From Dehalococcoidia bacterium UBA2588 (GTDB lineage: Bacteria; Chloroflexota; Dehalococcoidia; Lucifugimonadales; UBA3495), in NCBI GenBank assembly GCA_002339805.1, contig DDKW01000020.1, positions 90,528 to 129,911 on the forward strand: a stretch of 39,384 bases of DNA, read 5' to 3'. Each line of letters opens with the position of its first letter. Positions within the stretch are counted from its first letter, which is position 1. Made by a program: the position numbers and the translations under genes. Positions 8,639-18,215 of the stretch are shown here, one piece after another. Under the pieces are notes generated by a model. It was not told the DNA's origin and did no database searches. It saw only the letters and a program-made list of their open reading frames with translations.

Positions 8639-11047
8639 TTAGAGGACATGCAATGGATCTACATCTATTGTGCAATTGGATTTGGAGGAATGTTGACTAA
8701 GCAACCGATGTATATTTGAACCTCTAACAAGAATATGCCAACGGTATTTCCCTCTTGTTTTTTTAGGAAGACCAGGTGCGGGCCCTAGAATTTCTATGTC
8801 ATTCAAATTAGTTTCTTGAATAATAGTCCGTAGCTCTCTAGCCGTTTCAGTTGCATGTTTTTGACAATTAGTATTATTGACATGTGTAAACACAAGATGA
8901 GCAATTCTGCTATAGGGAGGATTATGAAATCTTTTTCGATTTGAAATTTCTTGGTTGTACATTGTCAGATAATCGTATCGCGACAGTAACGATATTACAG
9001 GGTGATCTGGTTGAAAAGTTTGAATTACTGCAGTTGCTTGTGCCCCATCTCTACCAGTACGCCCTATGAATTGATATAAAGTTGTGAACCATTGCTCTGA
9101 AGCGCGAAAATCAGGAAGATTAATACCTACATCTGCGTGAATTGCTCCAACTAACGATACATTGGAAACATGAATACCTTTAGCAATCATTTGAGTCCCG
9201 ACCAGAATTTGAGTATTACCATTTTTGAAATTGTTATATATATCTAAATTATCTTCAAAAGAATTGGATACATCTCCATCCCATCGCCCTATATTAACTT
9301 TCGGGAAAAGTGCCTGGAGTTCATCGACTACTCCCTTGGTCCCACTTCCTAATGTTCGCACTTGATTACCTTTGCAATTTGGGCATATTTCGGTAAACTT
9401 CCGCTTTTTATTGCAGGTATGGCATACCAGTGAATTGTAGTCTTGATGATATGTCATGATAGTGCTACAACTAGGACAGGAAACTTTAGTCCCACACTCT
9501 CGGCACGAAACTATCGAAGCAGTACCGCGTCGATTTAGGAACAAGATTGCTTGCTTGTTACTGTTTATACAATTATTGAGTTCCTGTATTAGGGTTTTAC
9601 TGAATATGCTACTGTTACCATTTAATAATTCCTCTCTCATATCTATGACTTCAATAGCCGTTTTATCTGCTGTGCCGGTGATATCCGGAATAGCTTTATT
9701 AGGTAGATTTAGTAATTTGTAGAATCCTTTTTCGGACGCGTTGAAAAAAGTTTCTACTGAAGGAGTTGCGCTTCCTAACAAAAGAGTAGCATTATTTTTG
9801 AGACATATTTGTAGGCCCAATGTCCTTGCATGATAGAAGGGTTCTATGTCTTGTTGTTTGTAATTCCATTCATGTTCCTCGTCGATGACTATCAACCCCA
9901 GATTTTCCACAGGGGAAAATAGTGCACTCCTCGGACCTACCACTATATTGTACTTGCCTTGCTGAATTTCTGTCCAAACTTCAAACTTTTGTCGTGTTGT
10001 CAGACTGCTATGAAGGGTGCAAACTTTACCAGGAAACCTGTTGTTTAATTCTTGTAAAGTTTGAGTTGCTAAGGAGATTTCAGGGACCAAAAATATTACG
10101 TTTTGCCCCTGGTCTAGAATCCGAGAAATGACATTCATATAGACTTCGGTTTTACCGCTGCTTGGCACCCCATGTAGCAAAAATCTTTTGTCATTAGGAT
10201 GGGGAGAATGAATGTTTTTGAAAATAGTATCTACCGCTATTTTTTGATCTGTATTTAATTTTAAAAATGGGTCTGGTAGTTCCTTATAGGAATTTTCTGG
10301 TGTAGACGGGGTTTGTCTAGACCAGGATATGCCAATGATCCCCTGTGACATTAAATCTTTGTATGCTGTGTTGCCGACTGTTTTTTTAAATTGTGATGGG
10401 GAAATTCCCAGCGAATTATCAATTAAGTTCTTTGCGACTGTCAATTTGGGATGTTTGTATTCGTCCTTAGTAAAGTTCTTTGAATATGATTGCGATAATA
10501 CAATTGTTTGATAGTATTTGATTTTTAATGCAGCCGGATATTTTTCTACTTTTGTGAGTATCTTTTGATTTACTAGTTGCTGAATCAGACTATCGGGTTT
10601 AGGCCCAAGAGTTTTCTTGAGATCTCTTTCAGTTATGCTACTAAGATTAGATAAACTATTCACGGTCTCTCGTAAAGCTTCAGGAATATTCAAAGATTGT
10701 TCATGTTGGATTTTGTAGGAATAGGAAACTTTATTCTTGGCACCGGGAGGCAAAAACAAGGATAACGCAGTGAATAATGAAGTTTGATAATGCCTGCTAA
10801 TCCAGATCCCGATTTCTAATTGCTTTTCGCTCAACTTGTAATTGGTCCCCACAAGTTTTATGACAGCTTTAATACGACTTAGATTACTGTTGGTCTCGCG
10901 ATTAACGACTATCCCTTGTACGGTATTCTTGCCGAATGGCACCCAAACCAGTTCTCCAAGTGCTATAGGTGAGTTCTCATCAGTCGAGTAGGTATAAGTT
11001 TGTAATTTCCCTATTGGTGAATCGACTGCTATTCCAATTAATTCCAT
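8639..11047 (-). CDS. priA: Primosomal protein N' (replication restart helicase)
   Basis: 3'-to-5' DNA helicase that reloads the replisome at stalled forks. 802 residues. The N-terminal DNA-binding domain is followed by helicase motifs: the Walker A FLLHGVPSSGKTEVYMN near 291, the DEEH Walker B box VIDEEHEWNYKQQ near 388, LGSATPSVET, then a cysteine-rich zinc-binding insert (CRECGTKVSCPSC, CHTCNKK, CPNC; eight Cys in four pairs), and the C-terminal GTQMIAKGIHVSNVSLVGA and FIGRTGRDG. The Walker A has SS where most PriA have GS. It follows rplS at 38 nt; the start is ATG 11047. Confidence 0.96.
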   Translation of the reverse strand: MELIGIAVDSPIGKLQTYTYSTDENSPIALGELVWVPFGKNTVQGIVVNRETNSNLSRIKAVIKLVGTNYKLSEKQLEIGIWISRHYQTSLFTALSLFLPPGAKNKVSYSYKIQHEQSLNIPEALRETVNSLSNLSSITERDLKKTLGPKPDSLIQQLVNQKILTKVEKYPAALKIKYYQTIVLSQSYSKNFTKDEYKHPKLTVAKNLIDNSLGISPSQFKKTVGNTAYKDLMSQGIIGISWSRQTPSTPENSYKELPDPFLKLNTDQKIAVDTIFKNIHSPHPNDKRFLLHGVPSSGKTEVYMNVISRILDQGQNVIFLVPEISLATQTLQELNNRFPGKVCTLHSSLTTRQKFEVWTEIQQGKYNIVVGPRSALFSPVENLGLIVIDEEHEWNYKQQDIEPFYHARTLGLQICLKNNATLLLGSATPSVETFFNASEKGFYKLLNLPNKAIPDITGTADKTAIEVIDMREELLNGNSSIFSKTLIQELNNCINSNKQAILFLNRRGTASIVSCRECGTKVSCPSCSTIMTYHQDYNSLVCHTCNKKRKFTEICPNCKGNQVRTLGSGTKGVVDELQALFPKVNIGRWDGDVSNSFEDNLDIYNNFKNGNTQILVGTQMIAKGIHVSNVSLVGAIHADVGINLPDFRASEQWFTTLYQFIGRTGRDGAQATAVIQTFQPDHPVISLLSRYDYLTMYNQEISNRKRFHNPPYSRIAHLVFTHVNNTNCQKHATETARELRTIIQETNLNDIEILGPAPGLPKKTRGKYRWHILVRGSNIHRLLSQHSSKSNCTIDVDPLHVL

Positions 11048-11085
11048 CTATTGCTAACAGCGCTGGGAGCTGGTGGTGTAGTGTA

Positions 11086-11442
11086 CTAAGATTGGGCGGT
11101 GTAAGTATTTTTCTCTTTAATTCTGGCAGCTCTACCTTGCAACCCTCTTAGATAGTACAGCCTCGATCTTCGCACTGATCCCCTTCGTGTAACTTCTAGT
11201 GAATCTATAAGTGGAGAGTTGTATGGGAACACTCTCTCGATACCAATTCCATTGGCAATCCGGCGTACAGTGAAATTCGATGCTGGGCCGTTACCATTAT
11301 CCCGTTTAATTACAACGCCAATGAATGCCTGAATTCTTTCTCGGTCACCTTCTTTGATCTTAAAGTTCACTTTAACCGTGTCCCCGGGACCAAAATCTGG
11401 CAGTTCATTTGTGTTAGTTTGGAATAATTTGTCGACTTGCAT
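11086..11442 (-). CDS. rplS: 50S ribosomal protein L19
   Basis: Large-subunit ribosomal protein at the 30S/50S interface. The 118-residue length is typical. Family blocks: [20 protein letters not shown] near 18-37, [30 protein letters not shown] near 77-95, and a basic C-terminal half with [20 protein letters not shown]. It heads the minus-strand run and is preceded by a strong promoter (11480-11508). A trmD or rimM neighbour, common in other phyla, is absent on this side. Confidence 0.97.
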   Translation of the reverse strand: MQVDKLFQTNTNELPDFGPGDTVKVNFKIKEGDRERIQAFIGVVIKRDNGNGPASNFTVRRIANGIGIERVFPYNSPLIDSLEVTRRGSVRRSRLYYLRGLQGRAARIKEKNTYTAQS

Positions 11443-11479
11443 ATTTATTTACCTAAGTATCCAGTATTTGAGCTAGCAA

Positions 11480-11508
11480 AGTATAACCCGATAGGTACTA
11501 ACGGTCAA
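11480..11508 (-). promoter_or_regulatory. Sigma-70-type promoter for rplS and its downstream genes
   Basis: On the minus strand TTGACC (11503-11508, 5 of 6 matches) and TATACT (11480-11485, 5 of 6) are separated by exactly 17 nt. The predicted start is near 11473, about 30 nt before the rplS ATG at 11442. This lies between the tRNA-Val gene and rplS, so rplS need not depend on tRNA transcription. No hairpin or T-run between the tRNA and this promoter was seen. Confidence 0.75.
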
Positions 11509-11515
11509 TATTTCA

Positions 11516-11592
11516 TGGTGGGCGATAGTGGACTCGAACCACTGACCTCTTGCGTGTCGAGCAAGTACTCTAACCAGCTGAGCTAATCGCCC
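11516..11592 (-). tRNA. tRNA-Val(GAC), CCA encoded, unusual C33
   Basis: Folds as a full cloverleaf of 77 nt on the minus strand: acceptor GGGCGAT/ATCGCCC, D-arm GCTC/GAGT with loop AGCTGGTTA, anticodon stem CTTGC/GCAAG, variable loop AGGTC, T-arm AGTGG/CCACT with loop TTCGAGT, discriminator A and an encoded CCA. The seven-nt anticodon loop reads TCGACAC, giving anticodon GAC (valine); the discriminator A fits valine. Position 33, almost always U, is C here; the usual loop would be CTGACAC, so the bases at 32-33 look swapped. The short variable loop excludes serine or leucine. Confidence 0.93.
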
Positions 11593-11681
11593 TAGAATTC
11601 GATTTATATTGGCGTTAACTATATGTTACGATACCAACTTAATTTATTCAAAATTTTAGTTGGATTACCGAGGTGTTCAGC

Positions 11682-12599
11682 ATGAAAATAATGCGATTTA
11701 AACCAGAAAACCGCCTGAATGAAACTCAAATTGGTATTGTTGATGTATCAAACAACAGGGTGTTAAGTGCTCCGGAAGTATTGAAACAAATTGGAGTAGA
11801 TCCTGTTACCCATACCGCCATTGAAATAATTCAGGCTAATACAGATTCTCAGGGTGAACTTTCACGCAAATTGAAAGACTTGGATTGTGTTCAGGCTAAT
11901 AGCTGGAATCTGGATGATGTAGTGTATCTTCCTCCAGTAGAAGCGACGTCCCTTAGGGATTTCATAGCTTTTGAAGAGCATATCAAGACAGTTAGAGGAA
12001 ACCGAGGAGCGGAAGTCCCAGATGCTTGGTACGAAATGCCTGTCTATTATAAAGGAAACCATAAATCATTATTGGGGCATCAAGAACCCATAATCTGGCC
12101 TGATTATAGTGAGGTTGTTGATTATGAATTGGAATTAGGGGTTGTCATAGGGAAAGAAGGCACTAACATATCTGAAAAAGAAGCTGCTTCTTTCATTGGC
12201 GGCTTTACGATTATGAACGACTGGAGTGCTCGCGATATTCAATTCCGAGAACAAAGTGTTGGTTTAGGCCCCTCAAAAGGTAAAGACTTTGGAACTTCCT
12301 TAGGGCCGTGGTTAGTTACACCGGATGAATTCAATGTATTAGATTCTAGGATGATAGCTAGGGTTAATTCAGAGATTTGGTCTGATAATAATATTGGGAA
12401 TATATATTGGTCTATTAATCAAATGATAGAACATGCATCTAAGGCAGAAATTTTGTACCCAGGGGATGTGTTCGGGTCTGGCACAGTCGGCGGAGGTTGT
12501 GGAGCTGAGCACGGTAAATGGTTACAGAATGATGATGTGATCGAACTAGAAGTGGAAGGAATAGGTAAATTGAGATCTAAAGTGTCAAAACTACATTAA
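11682..12599 (+). CDS. Fumarylacetoacetate hydrolase (FAH) family protein
   Basis: Magnesium-dependent C-C bond hydrolase or decarboxylase of the FAH/HpcE fold, 305 residues. The catalytic region holds RDFIAFEEH near 91-99, VDYELELGVVIGKEG near 146-160 (acidic metal ligands), FTIMNDWSARDIQ near 178-190, KGKDFGTSLGPWL near 200-212, and GDVFGSGTVGGGCG near the end. Substrate range in this family is wide (fumarylacetoacetate, acylpyruvates, homoprotocatechuate products), so no symbol is given. Start is ATG 11682 with GAGG 8 nt before; the GTG at 11673 lies inside that ribosome binding site. It is divergent from the tRNA and 62 nt upstream of acs, so released acetate could be activated next door (inference). 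Confidence 0.88.
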   Translation: MKIMRFKPENRLNETQIGIVDVSNNRVLSAPEVLKQIGVDPVTHTAIEIIQANTDSQGELSRKLKDLDCVQANSWNLDDVVYLPPVEATSLRDFIAFEEHIKTVRGNRGAEVPDAWYEMPVYYKGNHKSLLGHQEPIIWPDYSEVVDYELELGVVIGKEGTNISEKEAASFIGGFTIMNDWSARDIQFREQSVGLGPSKGKDFGTSLGPWLVTPDEFNVLDSRMIARVNSEIWSDNNIGNIYWSINQMIEHASKAEILYPGDVFGSGTVGGGCGAEHGKWLQNDDVIELEVEGIGKLRSKVSKLH

Positions 12600-12661
12600 G
12601 TTTTGTATTATTATTTGTGTAATCGAATAGGTCTATTAATTTTATTGCAGGAGTGAATAAC

Positions 12662-14614
12662 ATGGCTACTAATGACGGTGGTATAGATGCATTATTACGA
12701 GAAGATAGGACTTTCCCTCCTTCGAGTGATTTTGTAGCGAGTGCGAATATTTCAGATCCTGATATCTATGAAAAGGCTAAGGCAGACCCAGAAAGTTTTT
12801 GGGCAGGGTTCGCCAAAGAATTGGATTGGTTTCAAGGATGGGATCGAGTACTAGAATGGAACGCTCCTGATGCCAAATGGTTTTTGAATGGAAAACTTAA
12901 TGCGTCTTATAACTGTGTTGACAGGCATGCTAAGTCAGAAAAAAGGAACAAGGCAGCTTTGATATGGGAAGGAGAGCCAGGAGACTGGAAAGTATATACA
13001 TATTGGGATTTGTTACGCGAGGTTAGTAAATGTGCTAATGCGTTAAAGAGCTTGGGTGTAAAGAAAGGAGATAGGGTCACTATATATTTGCCAATGGTTC
13101 CAGAATTAGTAATTTCTATGCTGGCATGTGCCAGGATAGGAGCACCACACAGCGTTATTTTTGGAGGATTTAGTGCAGAATCCATAAAAGACAGAGTTGA
13201 AGATTCGCAATCTAAACTTATCATCACCGCTGATGGTGGTTACAGGCGAGGAAGTATTGTTGAATTGAAACAGAATGTTAATGATGCAATAACGGAAGAT
13301 AGTCCTATCGAAAATGCTTTAGTCGTACGTAGAACGGGACATGCAGATGAGTTAATGGTTTCAGGTAGAGATGTTTGGTGGCATGATTTGGTAGAAAAAC
13401 AGTCTTCTGTCTGTGATCCTGAGCCTATGGACAGTGAAGATATGCTTTTCATGTTGTACACCAGCGGTACTACCGGAAAACCTAAAGGGATTGTGCATAC
13501 TACAGGCGGTTACATGGTGGGTACGTATGCAACAACTAAATGGATTTTTGACCTAAAAGATGATGATGTGTATTGGTGTACTGCAGATTGTGGATGGATT
13601 ACAGGCCATAGTTACATAACCTATGGCCCACTTGCTAATGGGGCAACTCAAGTTCTTTATGAAGGCTCACCTGACTATCCTGACAAAGATAGGTTTTGGG
13701 AAATTGTTGCTAAGTATGGTGTTTCTATTTTATATACCGCTCCAACAGCTATCAGGACTTTTATGAGATGGGGTGAGGAATATCCTAATAAACACGATAT
13801 GTCTACGTTAAGATTGCTAGGTTCTGTAGGAGAACCAATTAACCCAGAGGCTTGGGTTTGGTATTGGAAAAATATTGGAGGAGAGCGATGCCCCGTCGTT
13901 GATACATGGTGGCAGACAGAAACAGGCTCAATAATGATTAGTCCATTACCGGGAATTACCACTTTAAAACCAGGTAGTGCCACCCAATCTTTCCCTGGTA
14001 TAGATGCTGATATTGTGGACGACAATGGTAATTCTGTAGAGCCCGGAGGCGGAGGGTATCTGGTTGTAAAGCATCCATGGCCATCAATGCTAAGAGGTAT
14101 ATATGGAGATAAAGATCGATTTGTTGAACAATATTGGAGCAAGTATCCTGGAGAGTATTTCACTTCAGATGGAGCTAAATTGGATGAAGAAGGATATTTT
14201 TGGTTATTAGGTAGGGTGGACGACGTTATAAATGTTTCCGCACATAGGATTAGCACTATGGAAGTAGAGAGTGCATTGGTTGATAATCCTAAGGTAGCTG
14301 AAGCTGCTTGCATTGGTAGGAGCCATGAAGTGAAAGGCCAGGCTATAGTTGCATTCGTCACTATAAAAGATCAAATCAGCACTTCTGATGATCTTGTAGT
14401 TGAACTTAAACAACATGTTGCTACGAAAATAGGACCTATGGCGAGACCGGACGATATATATTTTGCTGCAGAGCTACCCAAAACTAGAAGTGGGAAAATA
14501 ATGAGAAGGCTATTACGAGATGTAGCGGAAGGTAGAACTTTGGGTGATACTACTACTTTGGCAGATCCAGCGGTTGTAGAATCGTTGAAATCGCAATATG
14601 AGGATGATGAATAA
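12662..14614 (+). CDS. acs: Acetyl-CoA synthetase (AMP-forming)
   Basis: Converts acetate, ATP and CoA to acetyl-CoA through acetyl-AMP. 650 residues, the normal length. Seen in order: WFAKELDW-type N-terminal region, [20 protein letters not shown] near 89, the P-loop [18 protein letters not shown] near 269-286, [17 protein letters not shown] [14 protein letters not shown] near 302, [11 protein letters not shown] near 418, and the C-terminal [14 protein letters not shown] with the lysine that is the acetylation control site in this family. Start is ATG 12662 with AGGAG 8 nt upstream; a GTG at 12653 overlaps that site. gatB begins at the very next base after the stop. Confidence 0.96.
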   Translation: MATNDGGIDALLREDRTFPPSSDFVASANISDPDIYEKAKADPESFWAGFAKELDWFQGWDRVLEWNAPDAKWFLNGKLNASYNCVDRHAKSEKRNKAALIWEGEPGDWKVYTYWDLLREVSKCANALKSLGVKKGDRVTIYLPMVPELVISMLACARIGAPHSVIFGGFSAESIKDRVEDSQSKLIITADGGYRRGSIVELKQNVNDAITEDSPIENALVVRRTGHADELMVSGRDVWWHDLVEKQSSVCDPEPMDSEDMLFMLYTSGTTGKPKGIVHTTGGYMVGTYATTKWIFDLKDDDVYWCTADCGWITGHSYITYGPLANGATQVLYEGSPDYPDKDRFWEIVAKYGVSILYTAPTAIRTFMRWGEEYPNKHDMSTLRLLGSVGEPINPEAWVWYWKNIGGERCPVVDTWWQTETGSIMISPLPGITTLKPGSATQSFPGIDADIVDDNGNSVEPGGGGYLVVKHPWPSMLRGIYGDKDRFVEQYWSKYPGEYFTSDGAKLDEEGYFWLLGRVDDVINVSAHRISTMEVESALVDNPKVAEAACIGRSHEVKGQAIVAFVTIKDQISTSDDLVVELKQHVATKIGPMARPDDIYFAAELPKTRSGKIMRRLLRDVAEGRTLGDTTTLADPAVVESLKSQYEDDE

Positions 14615-16084
14615 TTGGCAACAGAATATGAAATAGTAATAGGACTCGAAGTTCATGTTCAGCTAGCAACAGCTAGTAAGATGTTTTGTGGTTGCGGTTC
14701 AGATTATCAGTCTGCTTCACCCAACACCAGAGTTTGCCCTGTATGCTTAGGCTTGCCTGGCTCATTGCCACAGATTAATAGTAAAGCGGTTGAGTACACG
14801 ATTCTTACCGGACTTGCCTTAGGTTGTGAAATACCTGAGTATACGAAATTTGATAGAAAGAACTATCCTTATCCAGATTTGATGAAAGGTTACCAAATAT
14901 CTCAATTTGATAAGCCATTGGCTCTTGCAGGGGTAATGACTATCGATATTGACGGGCAACCAAAGGATATTAATGTGACTAGGGTGCACCTGGAAGAAGA
15001 CGTTGCCAAGCTCAGTCATATTTCCGACTCTTCTGGCTCATATTCCGTAGTTGACATTAATCGCGCAGGCGTAGCTCTTATGGAGATAGTATCTGAACCT
15101 GATATGAGATCGGCAGAAGAAGCTAGGCAATACCTCATGAATATGCATTCTATTGTGCAATATTTAGGTGTTTCGAATGCAAATATGGAAGACGGAAACT
15201 TCAGATGCGATGCTAACGTCAGCGTTAGACCCCTAGGTCAAGTGGAGTTTGGTACTAGAACCGAAATTAAAAACATGAATAGCTTTAGGTCGGTGGTTTC
15301 AGCCATAGAGTATGAAACACACAGGCAGATTGGAGTGATTGAGTCTGGAGGAAAGGTTGTCCAAGAAACCAGAGGCTGGGTTGATGATAAGCAGATCACT
15401 GCTTCCCAAAGAAGTAAGGAACAAGCACACGATTATAGGTATTTCCCTGAGCCTGATTTGCCTCCGTTAACTATTTCTGCCCAAATGGTTGATGAGATTA
15501 AAGCATTACTCCCTGAATTGCCAAGTCATAGAAAGAAACGATTCATTGATGAACTCGGGCTTACGGAATATGAGGCTACTTTGCTAACTTCGGAGAAATC
15601 CACAGCTGATTACTTCGAAGATGTTGTGAGTAAATTAATTAACCAACCAGAAGGCAAGAACCTGATGAAAACTACGAGTAATTTCATATTAGGTGATTTG
15701 ACTGCTATTATGAAAGATAAAGGCGAGGATTTCTCGAATTGCACATTGCCCACAGATTATCTGGCGGAATTAGTCTTGGCTGTGGGTATTGGTGATATCA
15801 GTATTAATATAGCGAAGAATGTGCTGTCAGAATCTTTTAAAACTTTAGATAGTCCATCGGTTATAATAGGACGAAATAATTATACTGTAATTGCTGATAA
15901 AGATGTTTTATTCAAAACTGTAGAAAGTGTAATCGATAGTAACACTAAGGCGGTCGAAGATTATAAATCAGGGAAAGAATCTGCATCGAAATTTTTGGTA
16001 GGACAAGTTATGAAAGAAACTAAAGGACAAGCCAAAGCAGATGTTGTGACAAACATAGTTTTGGAAGTTCTGGCAAGGTATTAG
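14615..16084 (+). CDS. gatB: Aspartyl/glutamyl-tRNA amidotransferase subunit B
   Basis: Kinase and tRNA-binding subunit of the GatCAB complex that converts Glu-tRNA(Gln) or Asp-tRNA(Asn) to the amide. 489 residues. Family motifs: YEIVIGLEVHVQL at 4-16, the zinc site MFCGC with VCPVCLGLPGSLP, FDRKNYPYPDLMKGYQISQ near 83-101, RVHLEEDVAKL, and MEDGNFRCDANVS near 191. The C-terminal GatB/YqeY domain ends in ADVVTNIVLEVL. The start is a TTG at 14615, immediately after the acs stop TAA; AGGAT lies about 10 nt upstream within acs. gatA and gatC are not in the window. Confidence 0.95.
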   Translation: MATEYEIVIGLEVHVQLATASKMFCGCGSDYQSASPNTRVCPVCLGLPGSLPQINSKAVEYTILTGLALGCEIPEYTKFDRKNYPYPDLMKGYQISQFDKPLALAGVMTIDIDGQPKDINVTRVHLEEDVAKLSHISDSSGSYSVVDINRAGVALMEIVSEPDMRSAEEARQYLMNMHSIVQYLGVSNANMEDGNFRCDANVSVRPLGQVEFGTRTEIKNMNSFRSVVSAIEYETHRQIGVIESGGKVVQETRGWVDDKQITASQRSKEQAHDYRYFPEPDLPPLTISAQMVDEIKALLPELPSHRKKRFIDELGLTEYEATLLTSEKSTADYFEDVVSKLINQPEGKNLMKTTSNFILGDLTAIMKDKGEDFSNCTLPTDYLAELVLAVGIGDISINIAKNVLSESFKTLDSPSVIIGRNNYTVIADKDVLFKTVESVIDSNTKAVEDYKSGKESASKFLVGQVMKETKGQAKADVVTNIVLEVLARY

Positions 16085-16096
16085 GAAGGATAATAT

Positions 16097-16309
16097 ATGA
16101 ATTATTTGAACATAGCTCAGATTTTGATTTCTGTGTTTATCATTTTGATTATTCTGCTTCAGGTTAGGGATTCAGGAGGCGGGATATTTGGAGGCGGACA
16201 AGGCACAATACGAACTAGGAGAGGATTAGAAAAAGTTCTTTTCCAGTTTACTATCATTTTGGCAGTGCTGTTTTTAATAATATCTATAGTGAGTGTTAGA
16301 TTAAGTTAA
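16097..16309 (+). CDS. secG: Preprotein translocase subunit SecG
   Basis: Small inner-membrane component of the SecYEG channel. 70 residues with two hydrophobic helices (about 7-21 and 46-66) flanking a glycine-rich loop GGGIFGGGQGTIRTRRGLEK that matches the family pattern of a GG-rich segment followed by basic residues. It begins 12 nt after gatB with an AAGGA ribosome binding site and belongs to the same plus-strand run. secD and secF lie elsewhere in the window on the other strand. Confidence 0.92.
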   Translation: MNYLNIAQILISVFIILIILLQVRDSGGGIFGGGQGTIRTRRGLEKVLFQFTIILAVLFLIISIVSVRLS

Positions 16310-16325
16310 ATAACAGGAGTCTCTA

Positions 16326-17153
16326 GTGGCTAACATAATATCCTTGATGACCGATTTCGGGCACCAAGACCAATATGTGGGAGTGATGAAGAGCGTAATT
16401 ATAAATCGCAATCCCGTTGCATCGATTGTGGATATCACGCATGAAATTAAGCCACAGAATTTAAATCAAGCAAAATTTCTAACCAAATGTAGTTATGATT
16501 ATTTCCCTGATATGTCAGTACATCTTATTGTCGTGGACCCAGACGTGGGCACAGACCGGGAAATTATAATTTTAGAAACTTCTGAAGCATTTTTCATAGC
16601 GCCTGATAATGGAGTGCTTAGTGAGGTAGTTCAGCCTTATGTTTGCATTGGTGATGAATCCTGTGATTCACTTATTAGACCATCCGGGTCATGTAAATTG
16701 TACGCATTGGATCAAGAGCAATATTGGAACCAACCATTGAGTAATACTTTTCATGGAAGAGATATTTTTGCTCCCGTTGGGGCATTATTGGCAAGAGGTG
16801 AGAATCCTAGTCAATTCGGCAAATTAGTAAGTGCTATGACTTATGATCCGATACCTGTTCCAATGGTATATAAAGATTTTATTGAAGGGGAAATAATTTA
16901 TATAGATCATTTTGGGAATTTGATATCAAACATAGACTCGAAATATATATGTCGTGGCAAGAGACTGGAAATTAATTTGGGAGGATTAGTGATAACAAAT
17001 CTCGGCGAAACCTTTAATCAAGAGAAAGCCATAGGTGATTTTGTTGCATTAATTGGGAGTCACGATCATCTTGAGATTAGCATATACAAGGGTGATGCTG
17101 CAAAAACAGCTAATATTGGAGAAGGAACGAAAATAACTGTACAATACTCTTAA
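16326..17153 (+). CDS. SAM hydrolase (adenosine-forming; DUF62 / SAM hydroxide adenosyltransferase)
   Basis: Family members split S-adenosylmethionine into adenosine and methionine using water, and are related to fluorinase and chlorinase. 275 residues. The N-terminus has SLMTDFGHQDQYVGVMKSVI with the substrate Asp, followed by DITHEIKPQNLNQAKF and HLIVVDPDVGTDRE near 70-83 (the VDPxVG family motif), FFIAPDNGVLSEV, FHGRDIFAPVGA near 143, and a C-terminal beta domain with YIDHFGNLISNID. There is no halide-loop insertion typical of fluorinase that I can recognise. Start is GTG 16326 with AGGAG upstream. Its role next to secG is not clear. Confidence 0.9.
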   Translation: MANIISLMTDFGHQDQYVGVMKSVIINRNPVASIVDITHEIKPQNLNQAKFLTKCSYDYFPDMSVHLIVVDPDVGTDREIIILETSEAFFIAPDNGVLSEVVQPYVCIGDESCDSLIRPSGSCKLYALDQEQYWNQPLSNTFHGRDIFAPVGALLARGENPSQFGKLVSAMTYDPIPVPMVYKDFIEGEIIYIDHFGNLISNIDSKYICRGKRLEINLGGLVITNLGETFNQEKAIGDFVALIGSHDHLEISIYKGDAAKTANIGEGTKITVQYS

Positions 17154-17186
17154 TTCAGAGATTACATAATATTAAGTGGGGATAAT

Positions 17187-18194
17187 ATGGAACTAAATAA
17201 GGAAGGCTTATTACATCTATACAGAGTGATGTCTACAATCAGGCATTTTGAAGAGAGAGGAATCCCCGAGACAGGGCAGAGAGGCATGTCTGCGTCAGTC
17301 CATTCCTCAGTTGGACAGGAGGCAGTTCCCGCAGGAGTATGTGCTCACTTGTCCAATGAAGATTATATTGGTAGTACGCATAGGGGTCATGGGCATTGTA
17401 TTGCAAAAGGTGTCGATCCTAAGGCTATGATGGCTGAGTTGTTTGGCCGTGCGTCTGGTCCGAATAAAGGGAAAGGCGGCTCAATGCATATAGCCGATAT
17501 GACGAAAGGAATGTTAGGTACTAATGGTGTAGTTGCGGCGAGTATTCCTTTGGCTGTTGGTGCGGCGCTAACGTCCAAAATTAAGAAACTTAATAGGGTT
17601 GCGGTTGCTTTCTTCGGTGATGGGGCAGCTAATCAAGGGGTCTTACACGAATCGATGAACTTGGCTGCAGTCTGGAATTTGCCAGTCATTTTTTGTTGCG
17701 AAAATAACGGATATGCAGAATCAACCCCTTTTGAGTATGCATCTTCAGTAGAAGCTTTATCTGATCGAGCAGCTTCGTATGATATGCCGGGATTTAATGT
17801 CGATGGCATGGATGTATTTGCAGTTTATGAAGCGGCTGGTTTAGCAATCGAAAGGGCTAGATCTGGAGATGGTCCTTCTCTATTAGAATGTAAAACTTAT
17901 AGATATTATGGACATACTGTATTTGATGACCCGTTGACTTATAGAACAAAAGAAGAAGAAGATTATTATAAGACGAGAGATCCTTTGAAGTTATTTAGAG
18001 ATAAAGTTCTACCGGATGGTCAAATATCTGAAAGTGAACTAGATGGAATTGATTCAGACTGTTTAAAACTTATGGAAGAAGCCGTCCAATTTGCAGACAG
18101 TAGCCCAATGCCCGAAGTTTCAGACTTATATGTGGATGTTTATAGTGATTACCCTCTTTCAATGATGAAACGTGGGACCAATATGTCAATCTGA
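17187..18194 (+). CDS. 2-oxoacid (pyruvate/acetoin-type) dehydrogenase E1 component, alpha subunit
   Basis: Thiamine-diphosphate-dependent decarboxylase subunit, 335 residues. The TPP motif begins at GDGAANQGVLHESMNLA near 143-159 and ends at ENNGYAEST near 177-185. Other landmarks: SSVGQEAVPAGV, STHRGHGHCIAKG near 63-75 and KGKGGSMHIAD near 95-105, which fit the acetoin dehydrogenase and pyruvate dehydrogenase alpha family more than the branched-chain type. SD GGGGA lies before ATG 17187. The beta subunit follows after 21 nt. No E2 or E3 gene is present in the window, so the full complex must be completed from elsewhere or the enzyme works alone. Confidence 0.92.
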   Translation: MELNKEGLLHLYRVMSTIRHFEERGIPETGQRGMSASVHSSVGQEAVPAGVCAHLSNEDYIGSTHRGHGHCIAKGVDPKAMMAELFGRASGPNKGKGGSMHIADMTKGMLGTNGVVAASIPLAVGAALTSKIKKLNRVAVAFFGDGAANQGVLHESMNLAAVWNLPVIFCCENNGYAESTPFEYASSVEALSDRAASYDMPGFNVDGMDVFAVYEAAGLAIERARSGDGPSLLECKTYRYYGHTVFDDPLTYRTKEEEDYYKTRDPLKLFRDKVLPDGQISESELDGIDSDCLKLMEEAVQFADSSPMPEVSDLYVDVYSDYPLSMMKRGTNMSI

Positions 18195-18215
18195 ACAATA
18201 TTTAAGGAGTGAGTC

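Noticed and set aside
11516..11592. Reading the tRNA as tRNA-Ser with anticodon CGA to restore U33
   Set aside because: It needs a nine-nt anticodon loop, and the five-nt variable loop is wrong for serine.
11634..11663. Inverted repeat CCAACT/AGTTGG between the tRNA and FAH genes as a terminator
   Set aside because: Only 6 bp with an 18-nt loop and no T-run; it lies upstream of both divergent genes, so a terminator makes no sense. It might be an operator, but support is too weak.
13675..14361. 228-codon minus-strand frame inside acs
   Set aside because: It is a mirror frame of a well conserved gene with no family features.
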